A DNA stretch of 12,747 nt, from NCBI GenBank assembly GCA_018817035.1, contig JAHIUV010000125.1:1-12747 (forward strand), given 5' to 3'. Source of the DNA: Candidatus Omnitrophota bacterium. GTDB lineage: Bacteria > Omnitrophota > Gorgyraeia > Gorgyraeales > Gorgyraeaceae. The stretch's first letter is position 1. Each line of letters opens with the position of its first letter. The notes under the pieces were generated by a model, which searched no databases, was not told the DNA's origin, and saw only the letters and a program-made list of their open reading frames with translations. The translations under genes were made by a program, and so were the position numbers. Positions 6,714 through 12,747 of the stretch are shown here, one piece after another.

Positions 6714-6738
6714 CTTAACTTCACACCATAGTGTCAAG
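6714..6738. repeat. Degenerate relative of the 41-bp junction palindrome, upstream of the promoter
   Basis: It begins with CTTAACTTCACA, the 12-base outer end of the palindromes at 7341 and 11903. It then forms an imperfect hairpin (CTTcACAC, loop CATA, GTGTcAAG; 6719-6738). The rest of the palindrome is not conserved. It ends 2 bp from the -35 hexamer. It may be a decayed copy; a 12-base match alone is limited evidence. Confidence 0.35.
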
Positions 6739-6768
6739 AACTTTGCTGGCGTTATGTCTTCTCGACTA

Positions 6769-6788
6769 TGTCCCGATACTTCGGGACA
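6769..6788. repeat. Perfect 8-bp-stem hairpin TGTCCCGA/TCGGGACA
   Basis: Arms TGTCCCGA and TCGGGACA enclose a four-base loop (TACT). On the minus strand, AAGTATCGGGA-type hairpins followed by AGTCGAG look like a dispersed intergenic repeat type I associate with candidate-phylum genomes; that memory is unverified. It could contribute to ending the upstream transcript, but no U-run follows. Confidence 0.6.
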
Positions 6789-6818
6789 AGCTCAGGACTT
6801 TGTTTGGGGTTAAATATT

Positions 6819-6854
6819 GTTCGAGCGACCCGCCTCAGGCGGGGAGTCGAGAAC
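6819..6854. repeat. Imperfect GC-rich hairpin around CCCGCC-TCA-GGCGGG
   Basis: The inner stem CCCGCC/GGCGGG (6829-6834 and 6838-6843) has a three-base loop, and the outer GTTC (6819-6822) pairs with GAAC (6851-6854) across mismatched CGA/TCG segments. On the minus strand it is the strongest stem downstream of the NIL-ferredoxin gene and is a plausible rho-independent-like stop or RNA-stability element, although only an AU-rich stretch (AAUAUUUAA) follows. Confidence 0.55.
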
Positions 6855-6920
6855 CGTAATAAAATCTTTGTCAAATAAAAGTCAGCAAACTATTTTACGC
6901 TATCCTCCACACTTGTGAGG

Positions 6921-7328
6921 TTAAAAGTGTAGTTCCATCGCGCGGGGCGGGCAGGCCTTTATACATAACTCACACGCTATACACTTATCATTATGGAACT
7001 CTACTTTGCGGGTCTTGAGATCTATTACCAGCGCTTCTGTCGGGCATATAGGAACGCATGCGCCGCAGTGGGTACACTTTGCTTCGTTGCGCTTTATGTC
7101 CTTGGAAAGCGGTTGGATCTTTACGCCCAGAGATTCGGCAAACGCTATAGCCTTATCAAAATCTTTATCCTCACCGGTAAGCTCCAGGACAAGCAATCCT
7201 TCCTCCCGCGGGGTAACATATGCTTTTAATATATTAAACCTAAGGCCATGCTCCTTAACCATACGATAAACTATAGGTTGGTCAACAAGCCTATGCGGAA
7301 ATTTTAATACGATTCTCTTAGAAATCAT
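6921..7328 (-). CDS. NIL-domain 2x[4Fe-4S] ferredoxin (homocysteine-synthesis type)
   Basis: A 135-aa protein with an N-terminal NIL domain (about 1-75, including the FNILKAYVTP segment at 31-40) and a C-terminal bacterial-type ferredoxin with CTHCGACVPICP (85-96) and CIACELCIKACP (116-127). Proteins of this architecture (COG1145 NIL-ferredoxin, MA1822 in Methanosarcina acetivorans) act with a COG1900/DUF39 protein to make homocysteine from aspartate semialdehyde and sulfide. NIL domains also occur in methionine ABC transporters. The start is ATG 7328-7326 with GGAGGAG just upstream; the frame extends to a TTG at 7361, but that lies inside a palindrome. The adjacent UPF0280 gene supports the sulfide-assimilation reading, but the DUF39 partner is not in the window. 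An electron-carrier role for the hydrogenase is an alternative. Confidence 0.85.
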   Translation of the reverse strand: MISKRIVLKFPHRLVDQPIVYRMVKEHGLRFNILKAYVTPREEGLLVLELTGEDKDFDKAIAFAESLGVKIQPLSKDIKRNEAKCTHCGACVPICPTEALVIDLKTRKVEFHNDKCIACELCIKACPPRAMELHF

Positions 7329-7331
7329 CTT

Positions 7332-7338
7332 CTCCTCC
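7332..7338 (-). promoter_or_regulatory. Ribosome-binding site fixing the NIL-ferredoxin start
   Basis: GGAGGAG on the minus strand lies three bases before ATG 7328-7326. It selects this start over the in-frame TTG at 7361 located within the palindrome. Confidence 0.8.
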
Positions 7339-7340
7339 AC

Positions 7341-7381
7341 CTTAACTTCACAACAGTGCAATGCACTGTTGTGAAGTTAAG
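7341..7381. repeat. 41-bp perfect palindrome, junction copy 1
   Basis: Arms CTTAACTTCACAACAGTGCA and TGCACTGTTGTGAAGTTAAG (20 bp each, fully complementary) flank one central A at 7361. The right end supplies the TAA stop of the UPF0280 gene (7377-7379), and the left end abuts the ribosome-binding site of the NIL-ferredoxin. A second copy lies at 11903-11943 in the same kind of position. As RNA it is a near-blunt 20-bp stem without a U-tract, so it is better read as a palindromic intergenic repeat than as a terminator. Confidence 0.9.
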
Positions 7382-8108
7382 CTAATTCTACATTGCCTAA
7401 AACGCCGAAATCCTTTTCGTATGCTATCAATGCGCCACGCACTCCGGTTATTGAAAGGGCAAATTCAAGCGCCTGCTTTATATCCTCTTTATTTTTAACC
7501 CTGTTACATGTCCCTGTTGCCACGGCATCAGCCAATGACGCTGATACAGCCATTATAACACACGCGTCCGCTTTCCCAAAGCTCAAAGAATGCCCCACTG
7601 TACCGGAAGAAGTGCATATGCCAATGGGAGTGTCCTCAGGCCTTACCTTTATAAAAAGCCTGTTAGTAAGAGGTGAATCCCCCGCAAAAACCGCCACGGT
7701 GCGTTCTATTTCCGAAACCATAAAGATATCGCCGCCATTTTCAATAATAACCTGGCGTGAAAGCGCTAAGATTTCCTTTCCGGTAAATTCAGCTATCGCG
7801 CCAGCAACAGCTGCCATAGGGCCGACTCCGGCTGATTTTGAGGCGCGGATCATGTCTTTCACAATATCAGGAGCAGGCAAATTCACATCCACGGGCTCAA
7901 GGCTGGTTTTAAATTCAGGGTGCCCTGTTATGTAAGCCTCTATTTCACTCCTGTATTTTCTGATGATTTTTCCGGCTATGTCACTTACATCTTTTTCAGC
8001 AGAGATAAAGACGTCTGTTTCGCCCACGATCACCTCATGCGCAATAAGATCCGCGCTGCCTGTCGACCTCCTGTAAGACCTCTCCTGATAATCTTTACTT
8101 TTAGGCAT
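7377..8108 (-). CDS. UPF0280 / COG2122 family protein (ApbE-superfamily, sulfide-assimilation associated)
   Basis: A 243-aa cytoplasmic protein that I recognise as UPF0280/COG2122, distantly related to the FMN transferase ApbE. Family-like segments are SAGVGPMAAVAGAIAE (93-108), VIIENGGDIF (120-129) and PIGICTSSGTVGHSLSFGKA (161-180), rich in small residues and probably a ligand pocket. The biochemical activity is not established. The Methanosarcina homologue MA1715 is reported to support efficient sulfide assimilation, and the family often sits near NIL-ferredoxin and COG1900 genes, as the ferredoxin does here. The start ATG is one base after the hypA stop (TAA-T-ATG), so it is co-translated with the hyp genes, an unexpected link. 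The last codons and TAA overlap the palindrome, which may have replaced the original 3' end. Confidence 0.78.
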   Translation of the reverse strand: MPKSKDYQERSYRRSTGSADLIAHEVIVGETDVFISAEKDVSDIAGKIIRKYRSEIEAYITGHPEFKTSLEPVDVNLPAPDIVKDMIRASKSAGVGPMAAVAGAIAEFTGKEILALSRQVIIENGGDIFMVSEIERTVAVFAGDSPLTNRLFIKVRPEDTPIGICTSSGTVGHSLSFGKADACVIMAVSASLADAVATGTCNRVKNKEDIKQALEFALSITGVRGALIAYEKDFGVLGNVELA

Positions 8109-8109
8109 A

Positions 8110-8454
8110 TTAAATCATCTCCACGGAATCTACGCTGATGCCGGCGCCCTCTATCAGCTCGTTTACCTTGCTTTTGCATTTAGGACAGCCTTCTAATGTT
8201 TCATCACCGCTAAATTCAAAGTGACATTGCCTACACTTAAAGCGCGCTCCGACTTTTCTGAAATTCAACTTAGCGTTCTCAAGAAAAGTGCCTTTTGTCC
8301 GCTCCCTGAAGTGAAACTCAAAATGGCCGGGACTGATATGCTCGAGCTCTCCTATCGCTATATTGACCTGCTTTACCGCCGGATTCTCTTTGGATCCCTT
8401 TAATTTGGCGTTTATCGCCCTAAGCACATCATCTACTATCCCTATTTCGTGCAT
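8110..8454 (-). CDS. hypA: Hydrogenase nickel-insertion metallochaperone HypA
   Basis: Delivers Ni2+ to the hydrogenase large-subunit precursor, normally with the GTPase HypB. It has 114 aa, the usual length. The N-terminal MHE (His2 is the nickel ligand) is intact, and the zinc site is CRQC (74-77) plus CPKC (90-93). The start ATG 8454-8452 is preceded at five bases by AAGGAG (8460-8465), a near-ideal ribosome-binding site that allows strong translation despite the 24-nt gap from hypE. hypB does not follow it, unlike the common hypAB order; UPF0280 follows instead. Confidence 0.95.
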   Translation of the reverse strand: MHEIGIVDDVLRAINAKLKGSKENPAVKQVNIAIGELEHISPGHFEFHFRERTKGTFLENAKLNFRKVGARFKCRQCHFEFSGDETLEGCPKCKSKVNELIEGAGISVDSVEMI

Positions 8455-8478
8455 TTTATCTCCTTATAATGAATATGG

Positions 8479-9477
8479 CTAACATATGCGCGGAAGCTGG
8501 TCGCTCTGCAGCATATCAAGTACACGCGTAGTCCCTATCATTGTCCTCAGGTAAACTCTTTTATCTTTCCTGTCTCTCACTTCACCTATTATCGCGCTTT
8601 TCTTTCCAAGAGGATGTTTCTTCATACGCGATAATATCTTTGACGCTGATTTCGCGGAAGCTATCATCAGCGCCTTGCCTTCATTCGCCAGGTAAAGAGG
8701 GTCCATGCCCAACGCCTCGCTCAATACTTTTACGGATCCACTTACAGGAATATCCGATTCGTTTACACTTATGCCGCAACCGCATTCTAAAGAGATCTCG
8801 TTCAACGTAGTCGCCAGGCCTCCTCTCGTAGGGTCCCTCATGAACTTTATATCCCCGCATATTACGGATGATATCAATCCATTGAGCGGCGCGCAGTCAC
8901 TTACTATCTTTGACTTAAATTTTAATTCTTCTCTCGCTACAAGCACTGCCAGGGCGTGGTCACCTATGTTTCCGTTTATCATGACCTTATCACCCGGCTT
9001 TACACGATCCATACCAAGAGCGGCATTACTAAAAACTTCTCCTATTCCGGATGTATTTATGAAAATTTTATCAACCGCGCCTTTTTCAACCACCTTAAAA
9101 TCCCCTGCCACCACATCAACGCCTGATTTTTCGCAGGCGGCTTTTATTGACAAAGTTATTTCCTCAAGGTCTTTATAATCAAAACCGTCTTCGACTATCA
9201 TCCCGCAGGATAGGTATCTGGGCCTTGCCCCGGAAACACAAAGATCATTTACAGTGCCGCATACTGATAATTTTCCTATATCTCCTCCTGGAAAAAATAT
9301 CGGTTTTATGACAAACGAGTCCGTTGTGTAGGTTAATTTTTTATTCTTTACGTCAATAAGGGCCGCGTCGCCCATTTTATTCAAGAAGGGGTTCGAGAGA
9401 TTCTTCACGAACAAATCCTTTATAAGGCCATGCATCAATTTTCCGCCGTTACCATGGGCCAGTGTTATTTTTTTCAT
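8479..9477 (-). CDS. hypE: Hydrogenase cyanide-ligand biosynthesis protein HypE
   Basis: AIR-synthase-like ATPase (332 aa) that dehydrates a carbamoyl group on its C-terminal Cys to thiocyanate, the source of the CN- ligands of the NiFe site. Visible marks are LAHGNGGKLM (6-15), TTDSFVIKP (51-59), GKLSVCGTVNDL (68-79), DPTRGGLATTLNE (215-227) and the essential C-terminal PRIC. The usual GDTKVV motif reads GDFKVV (125-130), a small deviation whose effect is unknown. The start overlaps the hypD stop by 4 bp (ATGA). It must receive carbamoyl groups from HypF, of which only the C-terminal half is encoded here. Confidence 0.96.
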   Translation of the reverse strand: MKKITLAHGNGGKLMHGLIKDLFVKNLSNPFLNKMGDAALIDVKNKKLTYTTDSFVIKPIFFPGGDIGKLSVCGTVNDLCVSGARPRYLSCGMIVEDGFDYKDLEEITLSIKAACEKSGVDVVAGDFKVVEKGAVDKIFINTSGIGEVFSNAALGMDRVKPGDKVMINGNIGDHALAVLVAREELKFKSKIVSDCAPLNGLISSVICGDIKFMRDPTRGGLATTLNEISLECGCGISVNESDIPVSGSVKVLSEALGMDPLYLANEGKALMIASAKSASKILSRMKKHPLGKKSAIIGEVRDRKDKRVYLRTMIGTTRVLDMLQSDQLPRIC

Positions 9478-10559
9478 CGCCTATACCTATAATATGCCGC
9501 GCAGGTGCCTTCACCTGAAACCATACATGCTCCCACAGGAGTATCAGGCGTGCATTTCTTCGCGAATAATCCGCATTCCGGAGGCGCCTTTATACCTTTT
9601 AATACGCTTCCGCAAATACATCCCTTGTCCGGCCTGGTCATCACCTTCGGCAGGTTAAATACTTTTTCAGCGTCAAAAGAAGCATAACGTTTATTCAATA
9701 TAAGCCCGCTTTTGGGTAAAATCCCTATGCCGCGCCATTCAGAATCCTCGCTCGCGAAAACCTCGTTCATCAGGGTAAGGGCTTTTTTATTTCCCGCGTT
9801 CCTTACTACTCTCTTGTATTGATTTTCCACTTTCGGCATTTTTGACGCGACCTGGTTTAATATCATAAGGATACCTTGTAATATATCAGTAGGCTCAAAG
9901 CCGGTTATCACGCATGGTATATTATATTTTTTAGCTATTACATCATAAGGCCTTGTCCCGATTATAGCGCTGACATGCGCCGGACACAAGAAACCACTGA
10001 TATTTACCTGCCGGTCATTGCAGAGAGCAGTCATTGCCGGCAATATGATTTTATGTCCGGCATATACAAAAAAATTCTTCAAGTTTCTCTTTTTAGCATA
10101 TGCGACCGTAGCCGCAACCGTAGGCGTCGTAGTTTCAAAGCCCACGCCGAGAAATATTATCTTCCTATCAGGATTTTTTTCCGCCATTTCAGCCGCGTCC
10201 ATGCAGGAATACACGACTCTTACTTTTCCCCGCGCGGTCAAGTCCGCCAACCTGCAGGATGAGCCCGGAACTTTCATCATATCCCCAAAAGTAGCAACCG
10301 TAATACCTGAAATATCGCAAAAAGCAATAGCTTTATCAATATAAGATTTAGGCGTTACGCATACCGGACACCCCGGGCCTGAGCTAAGTTTTACGCCCGC
10401 GGGCAAAAGTTCCCTTATGCCAAACTTACAGATCGACATCGTATGGGTCCCGCACACCTCCATTATATTTACAGGGCGCATGCCCTTTACTCTCTCATGG
10501 ATAGCGCCGGAAAGCCTTTTTACTATCTCATTGTTCCTGAACTCGTCTATATATTTCAC
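9474..10559 (-). CDS. hypD: Hydrogenase maturation scaffold protein HypD
   Basis: [4Fe-4S] protein, 361 aa, which with HypC forms the scaffold where Fe(CN)2CO is assembled. Conserved segments are IMEVCGTHTMSICKFGIR (32-49), LSSGPGCPVCVTP (58-70, with the CPVC redox-active pair), GVGFETTTPTVA, and the cysteine-rich C-terminus (GCICGSVLKG, PPECGLF, C in KKCTPD, ACMVSGEGTCAAYY) that holds the cluster. The length is typical. The start ATG overlaps the hypC stop by 4 bp, and the stop overlaps hypE, so hypC-D-E are translationally coupled. Confidence 0.97.
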   Translation of the reverse strand: MKYIDEFRNNEIVKRLSGAIHERVKGMRPVNIMEVCGTHTMSICKFGIRELLPAGVKLSSGPGCPVCVTPKSYIDKAIAFCDISGITVATFGDMMKVPGSSCRLADLTARGKVRVVYSCMDAAEMAEKNPDRKIIFLGVGFETTTPTVAATVAYAKKRNLKNFFVYAGHKIILPAMTALCNDRQVNISGFLCPAHVSAIIGTRPYDVIAKKYNIPCVITGFEPTDILQGILMILNQVASKMPKVENQYKRVVRNAGNKKALTLMNEVFASEDSEWRGIGILPKSGLILNKRYASFDAEKVFNLPKVMTRPDKGCICGSVLKGIKAPPECGLFAKKCTPDTPVGACMVSGEGTCAAYYRYRR

Positions 10560-10765
10560 TTTATGCCTTCCAAAATCCGTAATGTCTCTTTAGCTTTTTT
10601 CGGATCAAGCTTTTCGATCGCGAAACCCGCATGCACCATTACATAATCGCCTATCGCCGGATTAGTCAAAAAATTTATACCTATCCTGCGCTCTACCTTT
10701 CCCGCGGATACGACCGCCCTGTCACCTTCTATTTTTAATATCTTCATCGGGATCGCCAGGCACAT
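10556..10765 (-). CDS. hypC: Hydrogenase maturation chaperone HypC
   Basis: Small chaperone (69 aa) that carries the Fe(CN)2CO unit between HypD and the large-subunit precursor. It begins MCLAIP with the essential Cys2 and has the beta-barrel signature IGDYVMVHAGFAIEKLD (38-54, including the conserved His45). GGGAGA precedes the ATG. It lies 2 nt after the HypF-like stop and overlaps hypD by 4 bp. HybG-like paralogues share these features; with one hydrogenase visible, HypC is the natural call. Confidence 0.96.
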   Translation of the reverse strand: MCLAIPMKILKIEGDRAVVSAGKVERRIGINFLTNPAIGDYVMVHAGFAIEKLDPKKAKETLRILEGIK

Positions 10766-10767
10766 AT

Positions 10768-11901
10768 TTATCTCCCTGCCAGTACAGCCTGCCCAAGAGA
10801 TATATTACCGTCATGGACAGGAATACGCTTATGTGAATATACGCAAAATCCGCGGTTTTCTAATATCGCCGTCGCATTAGCCGATATATATTTGTTTTGG
10901 AATACTCCCCCGCTTAAACAAACCTGGTTAATAGCGCATTTCTTTCTTAATGACTCACATACATCTTTTATCATATTACACACGGCACTGTGAAATTTTA
11001 ATGAAATTACGGATTTACTTTTTCCGGCCCGGAGATCTTTCATGATACCTTTAATTACAGGTGCCCAATCTATGACAATAACCTCATTATCGCGTTTATA
11101 ATCAAATGCATACTTGCCGGGCGCCTTAGGATCGGAGACCGAGTCCTCTATAGCCTTCTCTAATTCAATAGCTGCCTGGGCCTCATATTCCGCGACATCC
11201 CTAATACCTATCAGGGAAGAAACCGCGTCAAAAAGCCTGCCCATACCGGAACTAAGGGGCGAGTTTAGTTTTTTATCTATGATCTGTTTCAAAAGTATTA
11301 TTTCGGCCTTGTCATGTCTTTTTAAAAAATTAGCGTTCACATTTTTTATCGATGCGCCGTATATGTCATAGATAAAACTGAACGCCATGCGCCATGGTTC
11401 CCTGATAGATGACTCGCCTCCGGGCATTACGGCATATTTTAAATGAGCTGCCCTTTTAAAACCACGGATACTTCCCATGAAAAACTCGCCGCCCCAGATA
11501 TTCCCGTCATGTCCCAGCCCTGTGCCGTCAAAGGCAACACCTATCACGTCGCCTTTAATGTCATTCTCGGCTATACAGCTTGCTATATGCGCCTCGTGAT
11601 GCTGTATATGTTTTATATCAATTTTATGTTTAGACGCGATTTCTTCAGCTAACGCGGTGGAGATGTATCCGGGATGAATATCACAGGCTATAACCCCGGG
11701 CTTTGCTTTAAGGGCTTGTTTAAGCTCCTTTTCAAAGGCCTTTAAGTTATTTATATCCGCCAAACTTTTATCAAAATTATAAACACAGGCTGACCTGCCT
11801 TTAACAAGGCAAAATCCGGACTTGCCGTCAGCCCCCAGGGCCAAAATCACACATTTTGCTTTATAGCGCAATCGCACAGCTGTATACTTCATAAAGTCCA
11901 T
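10768..11901 (-). CDS. hypF: HypF C-terminal (Kae1-like carbamoyltransferase) domain as a stand-alone protein
   Basis: A 377-aa protein matching only the Kae1-like last domain of HypF, which transfers carbamoyl to HypE. Motifs are VILALGADGKSGFCLVKG near the start, the metal-binding IQHHEAHIAS (99-108), GVAFDGTGLGHDGNIWGGEF (121-140), LSGGVFQNK and VHDGNISLGQAV near the end. Normal HypF is about 750 aa with acylphosphatase, zinc-finger and YrdC domains first; all are absent, and the upstream DNA encodes a different gene. The catalytic core seems intact, so a split HypF with its N-terminal half elsewhere, or 5' loss linked to the palindrome at 11903-11943, are both possible. I place the start at ATG 11901-11899, 1 bp beyond the palindrome (alternative ATG 11892). 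Its place before hypC-D-E-A supports HypF rather than a NodU-type carbamoyltransferase. Confidence 0.85.
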   Translation of the reverse strand: MDFMKYTAVRLRYKAKCVILALGADGKSGFCLVKGRSACVYNFDKSLADINNLKAFEKELKQALKAKPGVIACDIHPGYISTALAEEIASKHKIDIKHIQHHEAHIASCIAENDIKGDVIGVAFDGTGLGHDGNIWGGEFFMGSIRGFKRAAHLKYAVMPGGESSIREPWRMAFSFIYDIYGASIKNVNANFLKRHDKAEIILLKQIIDKKLNSPLSSGMGRLFDAVSSLIGIRDVAEYEAQAAIELEKAIEDSVSDPKAPGKYAFDYKRDNEVIVIDWAPVIKGIMKDLRAGKSKSVISLKFHSAVCNMIKDVCESLRKKCAINQVCLSGGVFQNKYISANATAILENRGFCVYSHKRIPVHDGNISLGQAVLAGR

Positions 11902-11902
11902 T

Positions 11903-11943
11903 CTTAACTTCACAAAACTGCAATGCACTGTTGTGAAGTTAAG
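11903..11943. repeat. 41-bp near-perfect palindrome, junction copy 2
   Basis: Same element as at 7341-7381. The right arm (TGCACTGTTGTGAAGTTAAG, 11924-11943) is identical, while the left arm differs by two bases (AAAC in place of ACAG at 11915-11918). Again its right end supplies the TAA stop of the upstream gene (11939-11941), and its left end lies one base from the next start codon. The arm differences leave two mismatched pairs in the stem. Confidence 0.9.
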
Positions 11944-12747
11944 ACAGATTGTCCTTTGCTAATCTTGCTAATCCGGTAAGTTTCTTTATTATATCCCCTG
12001 TTAATTCTTCGGAGAGAGTGCCCATTCCGCAGCTCGGCGTGAGCAAAGAATTATCTATCAATAATTTCCGGGGAATTCCCTTGTTTTCCAGGTTCTTGAT
12101 CTCTTGTGATAACCTGGAAAGAAGTGAACTTTCGCTCTCTTTTAAAACAGCATCGGATGTCGGGACAATGCCCCACGCCAAGGTTCCGCCTTTTTTCAAA
12201 AATCCTTTTATGTCATCCGGGTACAATGCCAGGCCTTCGGCATACGAATACGCGTCAAAATTTATAATATCTGCCGCTGTCTCCGTAAGTAACGACCAGT
12301 CAGTATTACCACAGCAATGTATACCCGCGAGCGCGCCTTTTGAATGTATCTTATCTACGACGCTGTCCAATGCCGGTATAACGTCACTCCTCTCGATGCT
12401 TATAAAACTCGAACCAAAGCTCGTAAGGTAAGGTTCGTCTATAAATATAATGACATTTTTGCAGATCGTTTTTAGTTTATCTATCTGCCAGGCTGCCTTT
12501 ATCTCAAGGACCTTAATAAGCGCCTCTTTAAGGGTTTCGTTATATATTATGGCTTTACCTTTTTCGTCGCAGACCCCGAGCCCAAAGCTTATCGGGCCGG
12601 TTATATGCCCTTTTACGCATTCAGGATCTATCTTTTTTGCCGCGTCAAGGAACGCGTAAAATCCTTCGGCATGCTCCTTTGTCAACGCAAAAGCATCATA
12701 ATCCTCAGATATATATGTCTCATACAGCTTACCCAGGCCTTCGCTCA
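11939..12747 (-). CDS. MetE/UroD-superfamily methyltransferase-like protein (COG0620, core methionine synthase type), N-terminus beyond window
   Basis: The frame is open to the right edge (about 268 codons visible), so the N-terminus is missing; a TTG at 12685 is internal, because conserved-looking sequence (SEGLGKLYETYISEDYDAF) precedes it. Segments KGHITGPISFGLGV, IIFIDEPYLTSFGSSF, GIHCCGNTDWSLL (His at 12317-12319, Cys at 12311-12316) and LLTPSCGMGTLSEEL (Cys at 12029-12031) fit the TIM-barrel methyltransferase fold with an HxC...C zinc site for thiol activation, as in the MetE C-terminal domain. It appears to lack the MetE folate-binding N-terminal domain, so homocysteine methylation from a corrinoid protein (as proposed for Mes-type core methionine synthases) is a reasonable role. 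MtaA-like corrinoid:thiol methyltransferase is an alternative. The palindrome supplies its stop, and it is probably co-transcribed with the hyp genes. Confidence 0.75.
   Translation of the reverse strand, partial: SEGLGKLYETYISEDYDAFALTKEHAEGFYAFLDAAKKIDPECVKGHITGPISFGLGVCDEKGKAIIYNETLKEALIKVLEIKAAWQIDKLKTICKNVIIFIDEPYLTSFGSSFISIERSDVIPALDSVVDKIHSKGALAGIHCCGNTDWSLLTETAADIINFDAYSYAEGLALYPDDIKGFLKKGGTLAWGIVPTSDAVLKESESSLLSRLSQEIKNLENKGIPRKLLIDNSLLTPSCGMGTLSEELTGDIIKKLTGLARLAKDNLS

Larger units (their letters stand above)
6608..6920. other. Intergenic region between the hyp/methionine unit and the hydrogenase operon
   Basis: I see no coding region here. From right to left it holds a weak bulged stem right after the ferredoxin stop (6904-6920), a GC-rich hairpin (6819-6854), a short perfect hairpin (6769-6788), a degenerate palindrome (6714-6738), the promoter (6684-6711), a T-rich leader, the Rex-like operator and a ribosome-binding site. 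No hairpin is followed by a clear U-tract on the minus strand, so where the upstream transcript ends is uncertain, although the new promoter implies a transcript boundary here. Confidence 0.7.

Noticed and set aside
6904..6920. Terminator hairpin right after the NIL-ferredoxin stop
   Set aside because: The stem is short and bulged (CCTC/GAGG plus two pairs) and no U-tract follows on the minus strand.
6714..6920. CRISPR array or tRNA in the hairpin-rich intergenic region
   Set aside because: There are no regularly spaced direct repeats and no cloverleaf or T-loop sequence; the stems are different from each other.
7329..7361. N-terminal extension of the NIL-ferredoxin from a TTG at 7361
   Set aside because: The extra 11 residues (MHCCEVKVEEK) are palindrome and ribosome-binding-site sequence read as codons; a strong GGAGGAG precedes ATG 7328.
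7393..7935. 180-codon plus-strand open frame opposite UPF0280
   Set aside because: The minus-strand frame is a recognisable family in an operon; the plus frame has no recognisable domain and is an antisense shadow. Other plus-strand frames, such as those at 8705-9178 and 11949-12431, were rejected for the same reason.
11902..11928. N-terminal extension of the HypF-like protein from a TTG at 11928
   Set aside because: These codons lie inside the repeated palindrome and show no HypF similarity; ATG 11901 follows directly.

Overview
This window looks like a chromosomal segment of an uncultured anaerobic bacterium. Every recognisable gene is on the minus strand, genes are packed with ATGA overlaps, the base composition is moderately AT-rich, and TTG starts are used. 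The genes encode a [NiFe] hydrogenase, its maturation machinery and a methionine/sulfide-assimilation set typical of strict anaerobes. The promoter is of bacterial sigma-70 type, which argues against an archaeon. A candidate phylum such as Omnitrophota is possible, but this is a low-confidence guess made without any search.

Reading in the direction of transcription (right to left), the first unit runs from the right edge to 6921. It contains a truncated MetE/UroD-superfamily methyltransferase-like gene (folate-independent methionine synthase type), a stand-alone Kae1-like C-terminal half of HypF, then hypC, hypD, hypE and hypA. It ends with a UPF0280/COG2122 gene and a NIL-domain ferredoxin. 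The last two belong to families tied to sulfide assimilation and homocysteine synthesis in methanogens, so methionine-related genes appear to bracket the hyp cluster. Two copies of a 41-bp near-perfect palindrome sit exactly at gene junctions in this unit.

A 313-bp non-coding region (6608-6920) separates the units. It holds several hairpins, a degenerate relative of the palindrome, a consensus promoter (TTGACA, 16 bp, TATAAT) and an 18-bp operator, TTGTGA-N6-TCACAA, that closely matches the site of the NADH-sensing repressor Rex.

The second unit runs from 6607 past the left edge. It begins with homologues of the beta (HydB) and gamma (HydG) electron-transfer subunits of soluble sulfhydrogenase. 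A multi-cluster ferredoxin subunit follows, then a complete group 4 (Ech/Hyc-like) membrane hydrogenase core: NuoH-, NuoB-, NuoC- and NuoD-like subunits and an antiporter-like membrane subunit cut by the window edge. The proposed job is to couple NAD(P)H or ferredoxin oxidation/reduction to H2 turnover and ion translocation. HydG/HydB would exchange electrons with pyridine nucleotide, the ferredoxin chain would pass them to the [NiFe] site, and NuoH plus the antiporter-like subunit would move ions.

The most interesting points are the HydBG plus group 4 hybrid operon with a Rex-like operator, the HypF lacking its N-terminal half, the methionine genes interleaved with hyp genes, and the palindromic elements at gene junctions.
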